Assembly: GCA_022447605.1 (NCBI GenBank) | Contig: JAKVBG010000037.1 | Span: forward strand, 1 to 39,058 | Length of the DNA stretch: 39,058 nt | Reading direction: 5' to 3' | Source: Mariniblastus sp. | GTDB lineage: Bacteria > Planctomycetota > Planctomycetia > Pirellulales > Pirellulaceae | Notes under the pieces: generated by a model | What the model saw: the letters and a program-made list of their open reading frames with translations, nothing else | What the model was told of the DNA's origin: nothing | The model's database searches: none | Made by a program: the position numbers and the translations under genes | Shown: positions 8,389 to 17,463 of the stretch, piece after piece | How positions within the stretch are numbered: the stretch's first letter is position 1 | Layout of the letters: every line of letters starts with the position of its first letter

Positions 8389-10209
8389 ATGATCAGCTCG
8401 ATTGCAGTCGTTCTCGCCCAGTCCACGAAACTAACGAGTTGGCTTTCACCGATCTGGATCCTGTCGATCGGTGTTGGCCTGGGCTTTGTCCTGGTCCTGT
8501 TGGGGCTGCTCAAAATATTCCTGCTTTCCAAGGTCCCATTCCTGAACATGGTGGCCGATCGGACCGGTTGGCGCTGGGTGCTGGGAATCGGCTTGAGCCT
8601 GGTTTACTCGGCGCTGGCTATTCTGGGTTTCTACTACTTGTCGGATGCTGCCAAGGTTTTGGCGACGTATGGAGGCGATTCGACCAACCTTGCCTACGGC
8701 AAGCTGGTGGAAAGTTTTACGCTGTTTCTGATTGTGGTGGTTCCATTCTGTTTCTTTCTCGGTTTTGGGAACTGGTTTCTGATTTCCAAGAAACGTGCCC
8801 CTGAAACAATGGCACTGTTCCGCGAGGGGTTCCTCTACTGGTTGAATATTGTCTGCATTCTGGCAGTCGTGTTTGCCTGTTTGGGGTACGGCTTGGACCA
8901 GCAGCGGTTTGTGAGTACCCGCTTGGTCGAGGACCCGGGTGGGATTCTGCGATCGTTTGGCCGGCTCCCTTTCAGTCGGACCGACAGCCTCGGTTTTGAG
9001 ATAAAACCGACCGAATCAGGCAGCAGCGGGAAAATCATTGATGTGTCGTTCTGGGGCCAGGAAGTCAAGTGGATCGAGTTTAAATCGAACCAGCGTATTG
9101 ACATTTCGACCATGGAATTGAAGGCGACGACGCCGCCTTCCCGGGTTTTCAATATCCCGGCAACTGCGGCGGAAGAACCGATCGTGTTTGTGCCGGATGT
9201 CACTAAGGACGGGCCGATTCCAGCGGAGAAGGTCGATCAGTTTTATATTGCCAACCTCGGGTCTTCCCCGGCCTATGTGAGCATCATGTACCGGGTTGGC
9301 CCGGTCTACCCCGAGGTGCTGATAATCCTCTGGGTCGCCTTCGCCGTCGTGCTGGTCTATTTCATCTATCTGGTTAGCGCAACCGTCTTTCCGAAGGTTT
9401 TTGCGATTGCCTATTCCACGTTCAAGACGGAAATCAGCCAACCACTTTTTCTGGTCGTGCTGGTGATTGGCACGGTCTTTATTGTTGGTTCGGTATACGT
9501 TCCCTACAACACTTTTGGTGAAGATATCAAGATGTACAAGGATTCCGGGTTGACCCTGATCCGGGTCCTCGCGATCTTTGTCGCCATTTGGGCTGCCAGT
9601 AAATCGGTTGCCGAAGAGATCGAGGGGCGGACTGCGCTGACCGTATTATCCAAACCGGTGGGCAGGCGGCAGTTTATCCTGGGTAAACTGTTTGGGATCA
9701 GTCTTTCCGTTGCTCTGTTGTTTATTGTGATTGGCATCTGGTTTGTTATCTGGACCAGTTACAAGCCAGTCTATGACGCGGTGGAATCTTCCAAGGGAAC
9801 GGTCGAATGGACTGAGTGTTTCAACGAAGCACTCAGTGTGGTGCCGGCCCTGTTCCTGGGTTTCTTGGAGGTGGTCATTTTTGTTTCCATCAGCGTGGCC
9901 ATTTCAACCCGCTTCGGTATCCTGGCCAATTTCCTGATCTGTTTTTCCATCTACGTGTTGGGGCATTTGACGCCTCTGATCGTACAATCAGCCGAGGCCG
10001 CTCAGGCTTTTGAAACGGTTGGTTTTTTTGGTCAACTGATTGCCATTGTATTTCCCGTGTTGAACCATTTTGATGTCCAGGCGGCCATCAATACGAACCG
10101 GGGCGTGCCGTTGGTTTACATCGGTTGGTCGATGATCTATTGCGCCTTGTACGGTTCCATTACGGTCCTGCTGTCGCTGGTGCTGTTCGAGGATCGTGAC
10201 CTCGCTTAG
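8389..10209 (+). CDS. ABC-2 type transporter permease
   Basis: A 606-residue membrane protein. The first third has about four membrane segments (for example residues 24-47, 63-85, 108-130, 147-165). A soluble, probably extracytoplasmic domain covers about 170-305. The C-terminal half resembles the ABC-2 export permease fold (helices near 310-335, 345-368, 390-405, 432-455, 478-500, 505-525, 580-600). The EEIEGRTALTVLSKPVGRRQFILGKLFG segment near 407-434 is highly characteristic of ABC-2 permeases, where it is the coupling region for the ATPase. No ATP-binding partner is in the window, so it must be encoded elsewhere. The cargo is unknown. ATG at 8389. Confidence 0.82.
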   Translation: MISSIAVVLAQSTKLTSWLSPIWILSIGVGLGFVLVLLGLLKIFLLSKVPFLNMVADRTGWRWVLGIGLSLVYSALAILGFYYLSDAAKVLATYGGDSTNLAYGKLVESFTLFLIVVVPFCFFLGFGNWFLISKKRAPETMALFREGFLYWLNIVCILAVVFACLGYGLDQQRFVSTRLVEDPGGILRSFGRLPFSRTDSLGFEIKPTESGSSGKIIDVSFWGQEVKWIEFKSNQRIDISTMELKATTPPSRVFNIPATAAEEPIVFVPDVTKDGPIPAEKVDQFYIANLGSSPAYVSIMYRVGPVYPEVLIILWVAFAVVLVYFIYLVSATVFPKVFAIAYSTFKTEISQPLFLVVLVIGTVFIVGSVYVPYNTFGEDIKMYKDSGLTLIRVLAIFVAIWAASKSVAEEIEGRTALTVLSKPVGRRQFILGKLFGISLSVALLFIVIGIWFVIWTSYKPVYDAVESSKGTVEWTECFNEALSVVPALFLGFLEVVIFVSISVAISTRFGILANFLICFSIYVLGHLTPLIVQSAEAAQAFETVGFFGQLIAIVFPVLNHFDVQAAINTNRGVPLVYIGWSMIYCALYGSITVLLSLVLFEDRDLA

Positions 10210-10291
10210 GCCGCGAATTTCCGGCGAAGCGGTGCGCCAATTGCGAGCTGGAAAAAGAGAGTTGTCTCGCATGTCGTGAGGTGCGTCGAAC

Positions 10292-11395
10292 TCAGGCTGC
10301 GTCCGGCCGAGCCTTTTGCAGGCCAGCGGGCATGGCCGTCTCGTTCGTTTCAAGGCAATTCGGGGTCATCAGGGGGCCCGATGCGTTGTCGGCAGACCAC
10401 TGGTGTTGTTCGATTTGCTCCAAAACTTGAGCGGCAATGTCCACCGCCACGGCACCGTTGATGGCCGTGTTTCTCAGCGGACTGCCGTTGCGAATCGTGT
10501 CGATCCAATCCTCTTGCTCTGCCAGGATCGCATTATTTGACTCGACGCTTTCCTCCTGCCGGGGCAGGACTTCTGAAAAGAGTTCTTCCCGAACAAAGGC
10601 TTGCTGATCCGGGTCGGCTTCCAGGAAATTGAAATGGCGTTGGGAGACCCAATCGGGAACTTCGACGGACTGGACGGTTCTCGTCACCAGATTCACCCCG
10701 GCAAATCCTGACGTTCCGAAAAGTTGCATTTCCCGGGTCGGGGTGAAACTGGCCCGCGAGGCAGTCAGGTTGGCGATGCCACCACAACTGAATTGCAATC
10801 GCGCCTGCGCCATGTCCTCGTTACCACCAAAAATCGAGAACCCAGCCGCTCGGCAGTCTACCAGTTCACCGGGAAACATTGTGTTGACCAGGTCGATGTC
10901 ATGGATCATCAAATCGTAAACCACCCCAATATCGATGGAACGATAAGTGTAACCACTCATTCGGCTGGCCTGGATGAATTTTGGAATCCCGATTTTGCCG
11001 ATGGCATTTCGTATGGCCGGATTGAACTGTTCCACATGGCCGACCGAGAGAACGCAATGGTTCTGTTCGGCTGTTTCGACGAGTTCCATCGCGTCTTGGG
11101 GGTGGTCGGTGATCGGTTTTTCGATCAGCGTATGAATGGAGTTCTGCAGGAGTTCCATGGCGATTGCATGGTGGAACCGTGTGGGGGTAGCCACCACGGC
11201 GGCATCAATCTGGCCTAGGAGTTTGCGAAAATCACTGATGACCTGGACGTCATGCTGTTCCAAGATCTGCTTTTGAGCCATCGGGCTGGGGTCGGCGACT
11301 GCGACCAATTCGACGTTGGGCAGCTGGCCTAGCAGGCGGGCGTGGATTTTTCCCAGGTGACCTGCCCCGATGACGGCGACTCTCAGTGGGTTCAC
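10292..11395 (-). CDS. Gfo/Idh/MocA family oxidoreductase coupled to lpxA; GnnA-like candidate
   Basis: A cytosolic NAD(P)-dependent sugar oxidoreductase of 367 residues. The N-terminal Rossmann fold begins RVAVIGAGHLGKIHARLL with the nucleotide loop at residues 10-15. The EKP motif is at 92-94, and the catalytic D-x-x-x-H pair is in VYDLMIHDIDLV (D161, H165). It starts with GTG at 11395, and its first bases overlap the lpxA stop codon in a GTGA, implying translational coupling. In Acidithiobacillus ferrooxidans the related GnnA oxidises UDP-GlcNAc at C3, before transamination by GnnB, for amide-linked lipid A, and is encoded close to lpxA. The same role is a reasonable inference here, but no GnnB aminotransferase is in the window, so it stays a candidate. 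Confidence 0.83.
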   Translation of the reverse strand: MNPLRVAVIGAGHLGKIHARLLGQLPNVELVAVADPSPMAQKQILEQHDVQVISDFRKLLGQIDAAVVATPTRFHHAIAMELLQNSIHTLIEKPITDHPQDAMELVETAEQNHCVLSVGHVEQFNPAIRNAIGKIGIPKFIQASRMSGYTYRSIDIGVVYDLMIHDIDLVNTMFPGELVDCRAAGFSIFGGNEDMAQARLQFSCGGIANLTASRASFTPTREMQLFGTSGFAGVNLVTRTVQSVEVPDWVSQRHFNFLEADPDQQAFVREELFSEVLPRQEESVESNNAILAEQEDWIDTIRNGSPLRNTAINGAVAVDIAAQVLEQIEQHQWSADNASGPLMTPNCLETNETAMPAGLQKARPDAA

Positions 11396-12249
11396 GCGGC
11401 GTTTCTCCTTTTTTCCCGGCCCCGCCCGTGTCGTCCTTTTTGGCTGATGGCCAAGAAGTCAAGACAATCTTTCACCTCGGGCAAAAGCAGGTTCTTGTTT
11501 TCCAGAATCTGGTAAGTGTTTTCCAATCCTACCCTGGCGCGGTAGAGCAACTTGTACGTTTCGTTGAGCGCCGTGACCACGTCCGAAGAAAAATCGTTGC
11601 GCTTCAAGGCAACGATGTTGACACATCTTGGTCGGGCCGGGTTTCCGTCGGCCAGCATGAACGGCGTGATGTCCTGTAGCACCCGGCTGGAGCCGCCCAC
11701 AAAAGTGTAGCCACCGATCGATGCGTAATGCGTCACCGCGACACACCCGGAAATTGTGGCACACCTCTGGACGTGTACGTGTCCACCGAGCATCGAACCT
11801 TGGCCCAGAATGACACGGTCACCCACATGGCAATCGTGGGCGACATGGGAACAGGCCATCAGGTAACAGTCGCTGCCCAGCCTTGTATATCCATCTTCCT
11901 TTTCCGATGCCCGATTGATGGTAACGTTTTCTCGAATGACGTTCCGGTCTCCTACCACGACCTTGGTGGCGGTTCCCCGGTAGCTGACATCTTGGGGCTC
12001 GCCCCCAATCACGGTGCCGGGAGAAATTCGGTTGTCTTCACCAATTTCGACATGCCCCAGAACGGAAACCGAGTTGATCAGTTTCGTGCCCCGGCCAATT
12101 TTTGCGTCGGGTCCCACGACACAAAATGGCCCGATCTCTACATCCAGGCCAATCTCGGCACGGGGGTCGACGTCTGCCAGGTTGGAGATTCTCGCCGGTT
12201 GCGGCTCCCGCTGGCAGTCCTGTTTGTTTTCAATCGGTAAAATGCTCAC
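11392..12249 (-). CDS. lpxA: Acyl-ACP--UDP-N-acetylglucosamine O-acyltransferase (lipid A)
   Basis: Catalyses the first acylation of UDP-GlcNAc in lipid A biosynthesis. It is a left-handed beta helix made of hexapeptide repeats (residues about 23-200, e.g. VDPRAEIGLDVEIGPFCVVGPDAKIG), followed by the LpxA C-terminal helical domain after LADGNPARPRCVNIVALKRN. The catalytic His is in SHVAHDCHVGD (H138, equivalent to E. coli H125). I chose the GTG at 12249, which lies 14 bp after the lpxC stop; the frame is open further upstream but that part lies inside lpxC. The resulting 285 residues include about 20 extra N-terminal residues and a basic C-terminal tail compared with E. coli (262). The 3' end overlaps the oxidoreductase gene by 4 bp. 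Confidence 0.93.
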   Translation of the reverse strand: MSILPIENKQDCQREPQPARISNLADVDPRAEIGLDVEIGPFCVVGPDAKIGRGTKLINSVSVLGHVEIGEDNRISPGTVIGGEPQDVSYRGTATKVVVGDRNVIRENVTINRASEKEDGYTRLGSDCYLMACSHVAHDCHVGDRVILGQGSMLGGHVHVQRCATISGCVAVTHYASIGGYTFVGGSSRVLQDITPFMLADGNPARPRCVNIVALKRNDFSSDVVTALNETYKLLYRARVGLENTYQILENKNLLLPEVKDCLDFLAISQKGRHGRGREKRRNAA

Positions 12250-12263
12250 GGATTTACTCGTAT

Positions 12264-13157
12264 TCAAGCTGATTTGTTGAACATGCGATTCTCGGAATCG
12301 CGGTAAGAATCTGTTTTGGTTTCGACCTGTTCGATCAAGGCCATGGCCATCATCGCGTTCAAACGGTGGCCGCTCTTGAAGGCTGTCAATTTCCCATGAA
12401 TATCGACACCCGTCAGTGCCAGGTCGCCGACAACATCCAGCATCTTGTGGCGGGCGCACTCGTTGCTGAACCGCAAGTGGTTTTGGATCGGTCCCTCGTC
12501 GCCAAACACAAGAATCTCGTCATAGCCGACATGCTTGCCCAGTCCCTGTTTTCGCAACAACTTCGCCTCGGACTCGAGCACAAAGGTCCTGGCTGAAGCC
12601 AGTTCGTCGAGAAAGTTTTCCGGGTTGATCAAGAGTGAAAAATGCTGTTCCCCGATGGCTGGTTGCCAATATTCCAGTTGATAGGTCAGATCCAGGCCGC
12701 TTGTTTGTGAGGGTTCACATTGGATCCAGCAGGATTCATCACCCACACGAATCACGGAATCGATCGTCAGGTACGGTTTGATGGCCGACTGTTCGATCCG
12801 CTCGGCGCGAAGGAGCGCCTCGACGAAATGGACACTGGAACCGTCGCAGCCTGGCATTTCTGGCTGGTTCACCCAGACCTCGCAATTGTCAATTTGCAGG
12901 CCTTGCAAGGCGGCCAGGACATGTTCGACCATTTCGACCGCATGACCACCCTCGACCAGGGTGGTTCTGCGTGGACCCTTGACGCGGTTGCCGACCGCTG
13001 CCCGGATCCGGGGTTGGTTGGGTAGGTCGCAACGAACGAAGGTGACGCCCTGGTTTTCGGACGTCGGTCGAAATTCGACATCGACCTCGGTGCCACTCCA
13101 GTAACCTTTTCCGGAAACCCGAGCAGTCCTCTTAATCGTTGATTGCGGGCGAACCAT
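12264..13157 (-). CDS. lpxC: UDP-3-O-acyl-N-acetylglucosamine deacetylase
   Basis: Zinc-dependent deacetylase, the committed step of lipid A synthesis. From the ATG at 13157 it has 297 residues, close to the usual 300-305, with no fused FabZ domain. Zinc ligands are H79 (in VEMVEHVLAAL), H237 and D241 (in ARHKMLDVVGDLAL). The general base E78 and the catalytic H264 (KSGHRLN) are also present, so the active site is complete and the numbering nearly equals that of E. coli. A TTG three codons upstream (13166) is a less likely start. It lies 61 bp after skp and just before lpxA in the same operon. Confidence 0.96.
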   Translation of the reverse strand: MVRPQSTIKRTARVSGKGYWSGTEVDVEFRPTSENQGVTFVRCDLPNQPRIRAAVGNRVKGPRRTTLVEGGHAVEMVEHVLAALQGLQIDNCEVWVNQPEMPGCDGSSVHFVEALLRAERIEQSAIKPYLTIDSVIRVGDESCWIQCEPSQTSGLDLTYQLEYWQPAIGEQHFSLLINPENFLDELASARTFVLESEAKLLRKQGLGKHVGYDEILVFGDEGPIQNHLRFSNECARHKMLDVVGDLALTGVDIHGKLTAFKSGHRLNAMMAMALIEQVETKTDSYRDSENRMFNKSA

Positions 13158-13218
13158 TGAATCCAAGATACGGCTTTCAGTAAATCACGACAAATGAACA
13201 ACAAGAACGAAAGGCAGC

Positions 13219-13821
13219 TTATTTGTTTAGCGTGCCACTCGGGTTCTGTGCATTACGCACCTGCAAGATCCTCTCAATAATTTTTTCAGTGATGTCTTTG
13301 CCGGGGCGATTGAAAATAACGCCACCATTGACCCGTTGCATGATGCTGGCAGGGTCGTTTTGATTCATCGGTTGGCTGTCGTAGCGGATAACCAGTTGAA
13401 TCCCTCGCTCCTGGCAATACTGGGATATGTACTGCTGGATTTCGTTATAGGTGTCAAAATGAAGGCGGGCTTCGGCCGTCAACAAGTTCCGCATTTTGGA
13501 ACGCTGTTCGACTTCCATTTCGGCCGACTCCTGGGCCAGCTTGGCTTCCATCTGCCGGTATTCTTCCGAGTTCTTGTTGAACTGGTTCAGGTCTTCTGCT
13601 TTGGACATGAACTGCTGTTGCAGCTGCTGGGTGCTGGCCTTGAACTGGTCGGCCTGTGTTTTGAGCTGATCCAGCTGTTGACTGAACTGGGGGTGGTTCT
13701 TGAAGATTTTGCCAATGTCCACCAGGGCCACGTTGGTCTGCGCAGACGCTGTAGCAGCCAGGCTCAGGATCAAAAGGGAAAATGAGGAAACGAGAGCGAA
13801 TGTCGATCGTTTGAAGTTCAC
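13219..13821 (-). CDS. OmpH/Skp family periplasmic chaperone
   Basis: A 200-residue secreted protein of the Skp/OmpH family, which holds unfolded outer-membrane proteins in the periplasm. Residues 1-27 form a signal peptide ending ATASA, with likely cleavage before QTNVALVD. The mature part starts with the family's VALVDIGKIFKNHP strand, followed by a long Gln/Lys/Glu-rich coiled coil (about 45-120) and the C-terminal strand region. The GTG at 13821 is favoured because a perfect AAGGAG (13835-13830) lies 8 nt before it; for the upstream GTG at 13830 the same box would be immediately adjacent. Its place before lpxC and lpxA matches the skp-lpx linkage known in proteobacteria, though bamA and lpxD are missing here. 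Confidence 0.87.
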   Translation of the reverse strand: MNFKRSTFALVSSFSLLILSLAATASAQTNVALVDIGKIFKNHPQFSQQLDQLKTQADQFKASTQQLQQQFMSKAEDLNQFNKNSEEYRQMEAKLAQESAEMEVEQRSKMRNLLTAEARLHFDTYNEIQQYISQYCQERGIQLVIRYDSQPMNQNDPASIMQRVNGGVIFNRPGKDITEKIIERILQVRNAQNPSGTLNK

Positions 13822-13991
13822 TTGCAGCACTCCTTGCTGACGTGCGAATTGTGGTTTTTGTTCCGATCTACCAGTCCGTTGGTAGCAAGGCCAGAGTTGT
13901 CGATCTGGCCGGGTTGGATTCTGTCATTCCGGGGGTTTTCTGTAAAGATCGAATTTGCCAGCAATGGGAAAGGTGAAGCGATAGCATGCCA

Positions 13992-15215
13992 TCAGACCGT
14001 CGAAGAAAATGTCTCTTTGAGTTCGTCTGACAATTCCCCGTAGCGAACATAGAAACCGCGTGAGATCCACCCCAGATAGACGTTCAGACCGAGGGCGGAC
14101 AACAGCATGAACCACAGGAAGCCGTTCGTTCTGCTGGTGTGGTTTTCCCCGTTATTCTGGGCCGCTTCGGAAACCTGCTCGTCGATGGACGTTGGGTCCA
14201 GCGCTGTCGGTTTGAGTCGATTTGGCTGCTTCATCAGCGGAGGGGAGACGGTTTCTGTTGTGACCGTGTGATCGGTGTTTGATTCCACGGAATACTCGAC
14301 TGCCGTATGCGGATATTGGCTGGGAAACTGGTTGGTGGGGTACTGGATCGGCGCTCGGGTTTCATCGGGACTCTGTGAGTAGAGTGCGTGACGTTCGCGA
14401 TCGAGCGCCAGCCGCATTTGGGCCAGGCGGGCTGCCTCGGCCTGGTTTTGTTGAACCAGCGTAGCCAGTTGTTGGGTGCTAACCACTGGGCCGGCGGCGG
14501 AGGTTAAGCTGTTCTGTTGGGTCAGATTTTCGGAAGGGGCCGAACCGCCGTTGGACGCCCCTTGGACCGACCATTTTTCAATGAACTGGGAAGTTTTGCT
14601 GGAAGCCTCCAGCCGGTCTTCGACCTGCCCGCCCGGGAAGGCCTGATTTCCCAATGATGGGGCATCGTTTATCCGAGATGCCAGGTCGACCGGCGGAATG
14701 CCTGGTGCCGAATTGGGCGGAGCTGGTAAACGGAGGTTCGCTGGTGGTGAGGGTAAGGCGAGGTTGGCGGGCGGTGAGGGCAGGTTGAGCACCGCCTGTT
14801 GGGGGCTCATCGGTACCGTGGCATGGGCGCTCTCATAGACCAGGACGACGGCCGAAAATTGGCCCCGTTCCTCCGGTTTCAACCGGTACAGCAGGCCCCG
14901 CTGGTGGATCGTCTCCAGTTGCTCGTCATCGACCAGAAAGTGGATTTTACCGGACCGAATTCCCGCATGCTGGGTCAATTCGACCGGTGCCGGCTCCTGG
15001 CCCAGGGTCGGGTTGCGAAGAATGACCTGCCATATCCACGCTTGCAAGCCGGGCTCAATATCGGCCTGTCGCCAACCTTCAATTTTCAATGATTCGATGA
15101 TCTCATCGGAAACCGGCAGGGAATAGGCGATCGGCTCAGTCGGTAACGGGTTGGTTTGACCCATGGCCATCCCGGTCATCAAGATGGCCAGGACAGGCGC
15201 CAACAATCCTTTCAT
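13992..15215 (-). CDS. Secreted, C-terminally anchored proline-rich protein, function unknown
   Basis: Not recognised as a named family. The 407 residues begin with a signal peptide (MKGLLAPVLAILMTGMAMG). A folded-looking domain with no known motif follows (about 30-130). Next is a Pro-rich linker in which a nine-residue unit of the LPSPPANL type is repeated about three times (residues 144-170). A low-complexity Q/S/T-rich region follows, with a short helical stretch NQAEAARLAQMRLALDRERHALY (257-279). One membrane segment lies near 365-385 (FLWFMLLSALGLNVYLGWI), and a short charged tail carries YVRYGELSDELKETF. It is 170 bp upstream of the skp gene on the same strand, so it may be the first gene of the envelope operon. 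A cell-envelope role is inferred from topology and neighbours only. Confidence 0.75.
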   Translation of the reverse strand: MKGLLAPVLAILMTGMAMGQTNPLPTEPIAYSLPVSDEIIESLKIEGWRQADIEPGLQAWIWQVILRNPTLGQEPAPVELTQHAGIRSGKIHFLVDDEQLETIHQRGLLYRLKPEERGQFSAVVLVYESAHATVPMSPQQAVLNLPSPPANLALPSPPANLRLPAPPNSAPGIPPVDLASRINDAPSLGNQAFPGGQVEDRLEASSKTSQFIEKWSVQGASNGGSAPSENLTQQNSLTSAAGPVVSTQQLATLVQQNQAEAARLAQMRLALDRERHALYSQSPDETRAPIQYPTNQFPSQYPHTAVEYSVESNTDHTVTTETVSPPLMKQPNRLKPTALDPTSIDEQVSEAAQNNGENHTSRTNGFLWFMLLSALGLNVYLGWISRGFYVRYGELSDELKETFSSTV

Positions 15216-15373
15216 GGGACGCGCTCCAAGATAAAGCAGGTTTCTGGGTATCGCGTTATCGTATCCCGTTTCCTGTGATCGGGTAAATAGCGATCTGCTG
15301 TCGACTTGCCCTGAACTGGATCGGTGGGAGAACTACCTTCGGAAGACGACTTTTGATAGTCTACCCTTTCGAC

Positions 15374-15389
15374 TGCCTGGCTACAGGCA
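15374..15389. repeat. Short inverted repeat in the divergent spacer
   Basis: TGCCTG (15374-15379) and CAGGCA (15384-15389) are perfect arms around a 4-nt centre, about 35 bp before the flippase-like gene. A TTGACA follows at 15391-15396, but no acceptable -10 lies between it and the ATG at 15423. It may be an operator or a leader hairpin; nothing more can be said. Confidence 0.3.
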
Positions 15390-15422
15390 ATTGACAGGGC
15401 CCGTGACGAGCGGAATCAGGAA

Positions 15423-16388
15423 ATGACAGGTTTGCGCCGAATGACCAGACAAAGACTGATAGGGGTGTTTCGCCTGTTGGTGGGGCTGGTCGTCGTTGTT
15501 TGCCTGGCCTACACGGTCTGGACCGCTGCTGGCGAATTGTCGGGAACCGGTTTGTCCCTGGCCCAGATCAAGGTTCTTCCCCTGGTGCTGGCAATTGGCT
15601 GCTACATGGGGGCGATGACCCTGTCGGGATTGTTCTGGTACCGCGTCTTGCTGGCCACTGGCAATCGTCCCTCTTTTGGCAGGACGATGCTAGCGTTTTT
15701 CGCCAGCCAGTTCGGGAAATATGTTCCCGGTAAGGCGATGGTTGTCGTGATTCGAACGGACATGGTCCGCGGGCCGGGGGTGCAGACGGGAACCGCTGCG
15801 GCGACCGTGTTTGTGGAGACGCTGACCTGGATTTTTGTTGGTTCGGCGATTGCCAGTTTGTTGTTGGTCCTCGAGTTCAAGGGCTTTGTCCTGCTGCAAT
15901 GGGCCGCGGCCGGCATGATGCTCGCAGCAGGCCTGTTAACCTGGCCACCCGTCTTCCGCTGGATTGCCGGTCGACTCCTGAAGTATGATCAAGCCGATAA
16001 CCCGATGATCGGTTTGACATTCTCGGTCATGCTGTTCGGCTGGTCGGTCATGACGCTGGCCTGGATGTTGAACGGGTTGAGCCTGTGGTTGGTAACGGCC
16101 AGTTTGCCGATCGTCGACGGAGGATTCAATTGGCTGGATTACCGGCTTTGCCTGGCCAGCGTTTCCCTGGCAACCGTTGCCGGTTTTGTTTCGTTATTGC
16201 CGGGTGGGCTCGGGGTTCGTGAATTGGTGATGATCCCGATCCTGGGGATGAGTTTTGGATCAGTTGTGGCGGTCATAGCGGCGATTTTGATCCGTTTTGT
16301 CTGGTTGGCTTCCGAGTTGATCACCTCTGGTATAATTTACGGATACATGCACCTATCGTCTCGTTTTAAGGATCTGGATCCAACGTGA
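15423..16388 (+). CDS. Lysylphosphatidylglycerol-synthase-TM / flippase-like domain membrane protein
   Basis: A 321-residue polytopic membrane protein with about eight hydrophobic segments, of the UPF0104/LPG_synthase_TM (flippase-like) family. Diagnostic stretches are FFASQFGKYVPGKAMVVVIR (about residues 92-111) and SLLPGGLGVRELVMIPIL (about 258-275), which correspond to the family's conserved PGKxG..R and PGGLGxxE patterns. It lacks the soluble aminoacyl-transfer domain of true MprF, so it is not a full lysyl-PG synthase. Such stand-alone proteins are often found with polyprenol-sugar glycosyltransferases. Its last codons overlap the glycosyltransferase start in a GTGA, so the two are translationally coupled. 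ATG at 15423; a second in-frame ATG is six codons in. Confidence 0.82.
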   Translation: MTGLRRMTRQRLIGVFRLLVGLVVVVCLAYTVWTAAGELSGTGLSLAQIKVLPLVLAIGCYMGAMTLSGLFWYRVLLATGNRPSFGRTMLAFFASQFGKYVPGKAMVVVIRTDMVRGPGVQTGTAAATVFVETLTWIFVGSAIASLLLVLEFKGFVLLQWAAAGMMLAAGLLTWPPVFRWIAGRLLKYDQADNPMIGLTFSVMLFGWSVMTLAWMLNGLSLWLVTASLPIVDGGFNWLDYRLCLASVSLATVAGFVSLLPGGLGVRELVMIPILGMSFGSVVAVIAAILIRFVWLASELITSGIIYGYMHLSSRFKDLDPT

Positions 16389-17407
16389 ACCGTATCTCCG
16401 TCGTCATCCCCGCATGGAACGAACAGGACTCCCTGCTTTCGTTGTACCAAGAGATTTCCGACGTCGCCGAGCGATGCGACCTGGACGTGGAGGTCATCTT
16501 CATCGACGATGGATCGACCGATGGAACGTGGCCGTTGCTGCAGGAATTGAGTGCCCGTGATTCCCGGGTCAGGGGTATCCGTTTCCGTCGTAATTTTGGC
16601 AAGGCGGCGGCCCTTTCAGCCGGAGTCGAGGCGGCCAATGCCGAGATCGTGATTACGATGGATGCTGACCTGCAGGATGACCCGGCCGAAATTCCCAGGT
16701 TGCTGGATGCCTTGGAGTCGGGCGGGTTGGATGTGGTGAGTGGCTGGAAGAAAGACCGCAAGGATCCGCTCGACAAACGCTTGCCATCCAAGGTGTTCAA
16801 CGCCATGGTCAGCTGGATGTCGGGTGTCCGACTGCACGATCACAATTGCGGGCTGAAGTGTTACCGTCGTGAGGTATTCGACGAGATCGATCTGTACGGC
16901 GAGCGCCACCGCTTCATTCCGATCCTGGCCGCCTCGCGAGGATTTTCGGTCGGCGAATTGGTGGTTCACCATCGGCCTCGCCAGCATGGTCATTCAAAGT
17001 ATAACTGGCGCCGTTTACCCAAGGGATTCCTCGATCTGATGACGATCAGTTTTCTGACAGGATTTCGGAATCGTCCTCAACACATGATTGGCAGTGTTGG
17101 CCTGGCGTCGTTCCTGGTGGGCGCCTTGGGCCTGGCCTGGATGGCAATCTACTGGGTTTTGAGAATGGGTTGGTTTCCCGATTGGACGCCGCTACATCAG
17201 CGACCGGTCGTGTTGTATTCATTGGGTGCCTTGCTGCTGGGAGCCCAGTTGCTCTGCATGGGGTTCTTGGCCGAGTTGATGATTGCCAATTCCGTTCGCA
17301 GGTCGAATGAGAAACCGTTCTCGGTCAAGGATAAAACGGGTTTCGGCGGTCATGCCGATCGGAGTGATGGAGGGGCGGGTGATGCGGACCAAGTCGAATC
17401 GGTCTAG
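16385..17407 (+). CDS. Family 2 glycosyltransferase, DPM1/ArnC/GtrB-like
   Basis: A 340-residue GT2 enzyme expected to move a sugar from a nucleotide donor onto a polyprenyl phosphate on the cytoplasmic face. The GT-A domain starts ISVVIPAWNEQDSL, has VIFIDDGSTDGT at about residues 38-49, RNFGKAAALSAG at 69-80 and the metal-binding MDADLQDDP at 92-100. Two C-terminal hydrophobic segments (about 236-258 and 273-300) anchor it, as in ArnC/GtrB. The tail is polar and variable. Start is a GTG at 16385 inside the GTGA overlap with the preceding gene. Together with its neighbours it looks like a lipid-linked sugar pathway. Confidence 0.9.
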   Translation: MNRISVVIPAWNEQDSLLSLYQEISDVAERCDLDVEVIFIDDGSTDGTWPLLQELSARDSRVRGIRFRRNFGKAAALSAGVEAANAEIVITMDADLQDDPAEIPRLLDALESGGLDVVSGWKKDRKDPLDKRLPSKVFNAMVSWMSGVRLHDHNCGLKCYRREVFDEIDLYGERHRFIPILAASRGFSVGELVVHHRPRQHGHSKYNWRRLPKGFLDLMTISFLTGFRNRPQHMIGSVGLASFLVGALGLAWMAIYWVLRMGWFPDWTPLHQRPVVLYSLGALLLGAQLLCMGFLAELMIANSVRRSNEKPFSVKDKTGFGGHADRSDGGAGDADQVESV

Positions 17408-17463
17408 CCGTGAGCGTTCTTTTTTACCTCTGGCCAGTTCCCTTTTGACGTCCGTTTGCCCTG

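Noticed and set aside
8135..8392. Open frame between acylphosphatase and the ABC-2 permease
   Set aside because: It crosses the long A/T hairpin and the candidate promoter, has no ribosome-binding site and resembles no family.
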